Shown here one piece after another: positions 59,658 to 64,000 of a DNA stretch of 64,000 nt; position 1 is the stretch's first letter; every line of letters starts with the position of its first letter. The notes beneath the pieces are model-generated. The model was given only the letters and a program-made list of their open reading frames with translations, searched no databases and was not told the origin of the DNA. Source of the DNA: Luzula sylvatica (Eukaryota > Streptophyta > Magnoliopsida > Poales > Juncaceae); assembly GCA_946800325.1 (NCBI GenBank), contig OX326961.1, positions 2,396,655-2,460,654 of the forward strand. Reading direction: 5' to 3'. The translations under genes and the position numbers were made by a program.

Positions 59658-59669
59658 GCTCTGATACCA
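59658..59669 (-). other. Primer-binding site of the inner element
   Basis: TGGTATCAGAGC on the minus strand, two bases inside the 5' LTR end, is complementary to initiator tRNA-Met. Confidence 0.95.
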
Positions 59670-59671
59670 AT

Positions 59672-61080
59672 TGTTGGTTAATTCTAACCTAGAGGGGGGT
59701 AAATTTGGCAATCTAACTTACACGTAGTTTAGATTTAAACCTAATTTACGGTGCGGAATAAATAATAATTTAGATGATAAAGATGATACCGTACAAACAC
59801 TTTGACACAAGATGTTTGTTTACGAAGTTCGGTAGGTGGTTGCTTTGTAGTTTTAACTCACCCTTTACTCGCTTAATTGACCGACTCAATTATTTGCGAG
59901 TACCTACGTCTCCGGGAATGCCTTGTGCCTCTTTTTGGCTTTCGATTGAATTCCAACTCAACTCGATTACAAGGATTTGCCTAGATCGATTTACACGCTT
60001 CTATCGATCTATAGTTTAGGCTCTTTACACTTTGTTGCACTAGCCTATTACACTTTTTCACTAATCGAGCTACAACGTGATCGGTCACGTGAGTGGGATA
60101 CGATTAGTGGAGAATATCGAAAGTAGATCAATGATCTAAAGAGGTTTCTCAAGCTATCAATGGATATAGATAATCACAGCTTAGGGTTTCTCTCTTTTTA
60201 GGTTTGAATGTTTGAAAAATGAAGAGTTGGGAGAGAGAGACCCATGAAGGATTCTATTTATACTCTCTATAGAAATCCTTCAGAAAACTTGTAGTGCGTT
60301 CGAACGCATTACAGTACGTTCAGAACGCACTTGAAGTTTGCACTAGCCGTTTCAAAATAACGTGCAAGTACATCTTGGGTCCGTTCGAACGTACACTGTC
60401 CGTTCGTAACGGACTCAATTATACATAGCATTTTGCGTTCACAGGAACAAGAGTCCGTTCAACGCACTGAAAAGTGGGTGAACGGATTCCAGGTTGTTCG
60501 TTCGAACGCACATGTGTGTTCGTTCGAACGCACACATTCCTGTGACATTTTCCGTTCACAGGAAGGATTGTCTGTTCAACGCACTCAGAAGGTGTTTGAA
60601 CGGATTCTAATTATCCGTTCGAACGGACATGATTCTTCGTTCGAACGCACACATCCCTGTGACACGTTTGGTTCTAATCAAGCTTTTAAAGTTTTGATAT
60701 TTAGCAAGTCCGTTCTGAACGGACTTTGAGTTCGTTCAGAACGCACTTCCCGCTTGACTGAACTCTTTGTTATTTTGAACATGATTTTACTTGAGTTCTA
60801 CTAGGTTTGTACCTATGGTTTATTTGTGGCATATCCCACTCACGGAAGGCTTCAACATCTTGAGTCTTGATGTATTCCAATGGCCTTCCTTGTTTTCTTC
60901 TTTTCTTGTTTATCTTGAGACTTCATGTCTTGATTCTTGATGTAATCCAATGAAGTCCTCCTTCACAAGTCCTCCTTCATCTTCGTATCGTACCTATGTT
61001 ATCCTGCACTTTTCTGGATGTAAACATTAGTAATGACAGTGTTTTGAAATAATCAAACTATCAGGAAATTTGAACCAACA
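59672..61080 (-). repeat. 5' LTR of the inner copia element
   Basis: 1,409 bp, partner of 51088-52496. It has the same 8-bp inverted ends and the same five palindrome pairs. It would drive transcription of the element leftward. Confidence 0.96.
60254..60262 (-). promoter_or_regulatory. LTR TATA box, inner element
   Basis: TATAAATAG on the minus strand inside the 5' LTR, followed by purine/pyrimidine-rich DNA. The palindrome pairs lie upstream of it in the direction of transcription, where U3 regulatory sites would be. Confidence 0.8.
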
Positions 61081-61391
61081 TCAACTAGCGATCCGATAGA
61101 ACTAATTACGTTGTTTAGTATTAAGTTTTGAGCGTAAATGTCATTAGTTCTATCTTCCCTAGTTTGATCGGGGTAGGTTACATTTCCGTCCGTGTCAACC
61201 TCTTGGGCCAAGACAAAGCCTTGCAACACTACCTTGTCAAGTCCTTGGAGAGCGAATGCATTTAGCATGCATTTCTTCCAAGAACTCCAATTGATTCCAT
61301 CTAATTCACGTGAGTTTGATATATTTGATTTGGGTACGGTGTTTATCGGATTTATCGATGAGTTTCGTACAATAGGATTAATTTCGGTCAT
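61081..61391 (-). pseudogene. Outer gag, N-terminal part, cut by the inner element
   Basis: ATG at 61389-61391 opens MTEINP. A motif INWSSWKKCMLNAFALQGL follows, the typical copia Gag start, and the piece ends at VD within the target duplication TCAAC (61081-61085). The rest of the gene resumes at 51082 in the same frame. The interruption is a single insertion event, with no other damage in this part. Confidence 0.9.
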
Positions 61392-61444
61392 TTGATCGTT
61401 AAGTACAAGTTATCCCTAATACTCAAAGAGATGGTTAGTACCTT

Positions 61445-61456
61445 GCTCTGATACCA
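61445..61456 (-). other. Primer-binding site of the outer element
   Basis: TGGTATCAGAGC on the minus strand, two bases inside the outer 5' LTR, complementary to initiator tRNA-Met. About 55 bp separate it from the gag ATG. Confidence 0.95.
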
Positions 61457-61458
61457 AT

Positions 61459-62984
61459 TGATGGTTAATTCTAACCTAGAGGGGGGGTAAATTCGGCAAT
61501 CTAACTTATACTTAGTTTAGATTTAAACCTAATTTACGGTGCGGAATAAATAATAATTTGGATGATAAAGATGATACCGTACAAACACTTTGACACAAGA
61601 TGTTTGTTTACGAAGTTCGGTAGGTGGTTGCTTTGTAGCTTTAACTCACCCTTTACTCGCTTAATTGACCGACTCAATTATTTGCCAGTACCTACGTCTC
61701 CGGGAATGCCTTGTGCCTCTTTTTGGCCTTCGATTGAATTCCAACTCAACTCGATTACAAGGATTTGCCTAGATCGATTTACACGCTTCTATCGATCTAT
61801 AGCTTAGGCTCTTTACAATTTGTTGCACTAGCCTATTACACTTTTTCACTAATCGAGCTACAACGTGATCGGTCACGTGAGTGGGATACGATTAGTGGAG
61901 AATATCGAAAGTAGATCAACGATCTAAAGAGGTTTCTCAAGCTATCAATGGATATAGATAATCACAGCTTAGGGTTTCTCTCTTTTTAGGTTTGAAAGTT
62001 TGAAATTGAGGAAGTGAGAGAGAGAGACCCATGAAGGATTCTATTTATACTCTCTATAGAAATCCTTCAGAAAACTTGCAGTGCGTTCGAACGCATACAG
62101 TCCGTTCAGAACGCACTTGAAGTTTGCACTAGCCGTTTCAAAATAACGTGCAAGTACATCTTGGGTCCGTTCAAACGGACAATGTCCGTTCGTAACGGAC
62201 TCAATTATACATAGCATTTTGCGTTCACAGGAACACGAGTCCGTTCAACGCACTGAAAAGTGGGTGAACGGATTCCAGGTTGTCCGTTCGAACGCACATG
62301 TGTGTTCGTTCGAACGCACATATCCCTGTGACATATTTCCGTTCACAGGAAAGATTGTCCGTTCAACGCACTCAGAAGGTGAGTGAACGGATTCTAATTG
62401 TCCGTTAGAACGGACATGATTGTTCATTCGAACGCACACATCCCTGTGACACATTTCCGTTCACAGGAAAGATTGTCCGTTCAACGCACTCAGAAGGTGA
62501 GTGAACGGATTCTAATTGTCCGTTCGAACGGACATGATTGTTCGTTCGAATGCACACATCCCTGTGACACGTTTGGTTCTAATCAAGCTTTACAGTTTTG
62601 ATATTTAGCAAGTCCGTTCTGAACGGACTTTGAGTTCGTTCAGAACGCACTTCCTGCTTGACTGAACTCTTTGTTATTTTGAACATGATTTTACTTGAGG
62701 TCTACTAGGTTTGTACCTATGGTTTATTTGTGGCGTATCCCACTCACGGAAGGCTTCAACATCTTGAGTCTTGATGTATTCCAATGGCCTTCCTTGTGTT
62801 CTTCTTTTCTTGTTTATCTTGAGACTTCATGTCCTGATTCTTGATGTAATCCAATGAACTCCTCCTTCACAAGTCCTCCTTCATCTTCGTATCGTACCTA
62901 TGTTATCCTGCACTTTTCTGGATGTATACATTAGTACTGACAGTGTTTTGAAATAATCAAACTACCAGGAAATTTGAACCAACA
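61459..62984 (-). repeat. 5' LTR of the outer copia element
   Basis: 1,526 bp, partner of 44630-46155. They share the variants that separate them from the inner LTRs: TGATGGTT end, seven-G run and an additional 118-bp unit. The target duplication TAACA follows at 62985-62989. Confidence 0.96.
62041..62049 (-). promoter_or_regulatory. LTR TATA box, outer element
   Basis: TATAAATAG on the minus strand, at the same relative place as in the inner LTRs, downstream (in the sense of transcription) of the six palindrome pairs. Confidence 0.8.
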
Positions 62985-64000
62985 TAACACAAGAAAAATA
63001 CTCATTTTTCATGTCGTACTTAAAATAGTCCGTAATTGATGACTAACACACACCAATTTCAAATTTTCGAAAATTTCTTAAAAATGCAAAAACTGAAGTC
63101 TAACACCTTCCTAAAACTCATTTAAGATATTTTATTATAAAACAGGTAAAATTCAAGTCTAACAGAAGAAAAATACTCATTTTTAATGTCGTACTCAAAA
63201 TACTCCATAATTGAAGACTAACATACTCGAATTTCAATTTTTTCAAAAATTTCTTCAAAATGCAAAAACTGAAGTCTAACACCTTCCAAAAACTCATTTA
63301 AGATATTTTTTTAAAAAAATGTTAAAATTCAAGTGTAACAGAAGAAAAAATACTCTATTTTCATGTCGTACTCAAAATACTCCATAATTGAAGACTAACA
63401 TACTCAAATTTCAATTTTTTCCAAAATTTCTTAAAAATTCAAAAACAGAAGTCTAACACCTTAACAAAAAGCAATTATGATATTTTTTTAAAAAATTTTA
63501 AAATTGAAGTGTACCACAAGAAAAATACTCAACTTTCATGTCGTACTTAAAATAGTCCGTAATTGAAGACTAACACACCCCAATTTCAATTTTTTCAAAA
63601 ATTTCTAAAAAGTGCCAAAAAACAGATGTCTAACGCCTTCAAAAAATTCAATTGAGATATTTTTTTTATAATATGTTTAAATTCAAGTGTTACAGAAGAA
63701 AAATACTCAATTTTCACGTCGTACTCTGAATACTCCATAATTGAAGACTAACACACTCAAATTTAATTTTTTTCCAAAATTTCTTAAAAATTCAAAAGCT
63801 GAAGTCCAACACCTTCAAAAAAATTAATTATGATATTTTTTTAAAAAATGTTAAAATTGAAGTGTACCACAAGAAAAATACTCAATTTTCATGTCGTACT
63901 TAAAATTGTTCGTAATTGAAGACTAACACACACCAATTTAAATTTTTTCGAAAATTTCTTTAAAATGCAAAACCAGAAGTCTAACGCCTTCAAAAAAATT
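62985..64000 (+). repeat. Satellite array, segment 3, continuing beyond the window
   Basis: About six monomers resume in the middle of the monomer broken at 44629. They show the same subfamily variants as 43-44.6 kb (GTACCACAAG, AATAGTCCGTAATTG, ACACCCCAATTTC). This confirms that segments 2 and 3 were contiguous before the retrotransposon inserted. Confidence 0.97.

Larger units (their letters stand above)
51088..61080 (-). mobile_element. Inner Ty1/copia element with intact pol, Sirevirus-like
   Basis: This 9,993-bp element is nested in the gag of the outer element, with TSD TCAAC. Minus-strand order: 5' LTR (59672-61080), primer site, shortened gag, pol, extra ORF, purine tracts, 3' LTR (51088-52496). 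Both LTRs are 1,409 bp and I spotted about four mismatches. It belongs to the same family as the outer element, with similar LTRs, gag C-terminus and extra ORF, but is a different subtype because one 118-bp LTR unit is missing. Pol and the extra ORF are uninterrupted. The gag has lost 383 codons in frame, so it would need Gag from elsewhere. Confidence 0.96.
44630..62984 (-). mobile_element. Outer Ty1/copia element, Sirevirus-like, lacking pol
   Basis: Read on the minus strand, the order is 5' LTR (61459-62984), primer site, gag (interrupted), extra ORF, purine tracts, 3' LTR (44630-46155). The 5-bp target duplication TAACA lies at 44625-44629 and 62985-62989, inside a satellite monomer. The two LTRs are 1,526 bp each and I spotted only about four mismatches, so insertion was recent. 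Protease, integrase, reverse transcriptase and RNase H are absent. The gag stop and the extra ORF are separated by less than 0.9 kb without pol similarity. It is therefore a non-autonomous copy. A second element of the same family (51088-61080) is inserted in its gag. Confidence 0.95.

Overview
The window is repeat DNA from a plant nuclear genome, most likely a eudicot, in a centromere-like or pericentromeric setting. I cannot name the species. The evidence is a long, head-to-tail, AT-rich satellite with a ~175-bp monomer, plus plant-type CACTA and Ty1/copia elements with spliced genes, 3-bp and 5-bp target duplications, tRNA-Met primer sites and TATAAATAG promoters. I see no ordinary host gene, rRNA, tRNA or CRISPR array.

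Layout. 1-2789 is a non-satellite flank holding a degraded copia fragment (LTR-like end, primer site, start of gag). A PIF/Harbinger-like remnant is inserted in it and is cut off by the satellite at about 2790. 2790-16550, 25467-44629 and 62985-64000 are one continuous satellite array, all in the same orientation, split by two insertions. The monomer is an ancient trimer of ~58-bp subunits. 16551-25466 is a CACTA (En/Spm-type) DNA transposon, with TSD AGA. It carries imperfect CACTA ends, GC-rich subterminal repeats, a TNP2-type transposase gene and a complete seven-exon TNPA-like gene. 44630-62984 is a minus-strand Ty1/copia element, TSD TAACA, whose gag is interrupted by a second related element at 51088-61080, TSD TCAAC.

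How the parts work together. In the CACTA element the TNPA-like protein would bind the subterminal repeats and the TNP2 protein would cut. The TNP2 gene may be inactive, because Asn replaces the usual Asp of the DGF motif and its last exon junction is unclear. The two copia elements look Sirevirus-like: a long gag with zinc knuckles and coiled coil, a separate pol, an extra ORF after pol, and several purine tracts. They are complementary. The outer copy has a nearly full gag and the extra ORF but no pol; the inner copy has an intact pol and extra ORF but lacks 383 gag codons in frame. Both carry, in the LTRs and around the extra ORF, many paired palindromes built on CGTTC/GAACG. In most pairs the two palindromes lie 22 bp apart. 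I regard these pairs, the gag/pol division of labour and the 58-bp origin of the satellite as the most notable signals.
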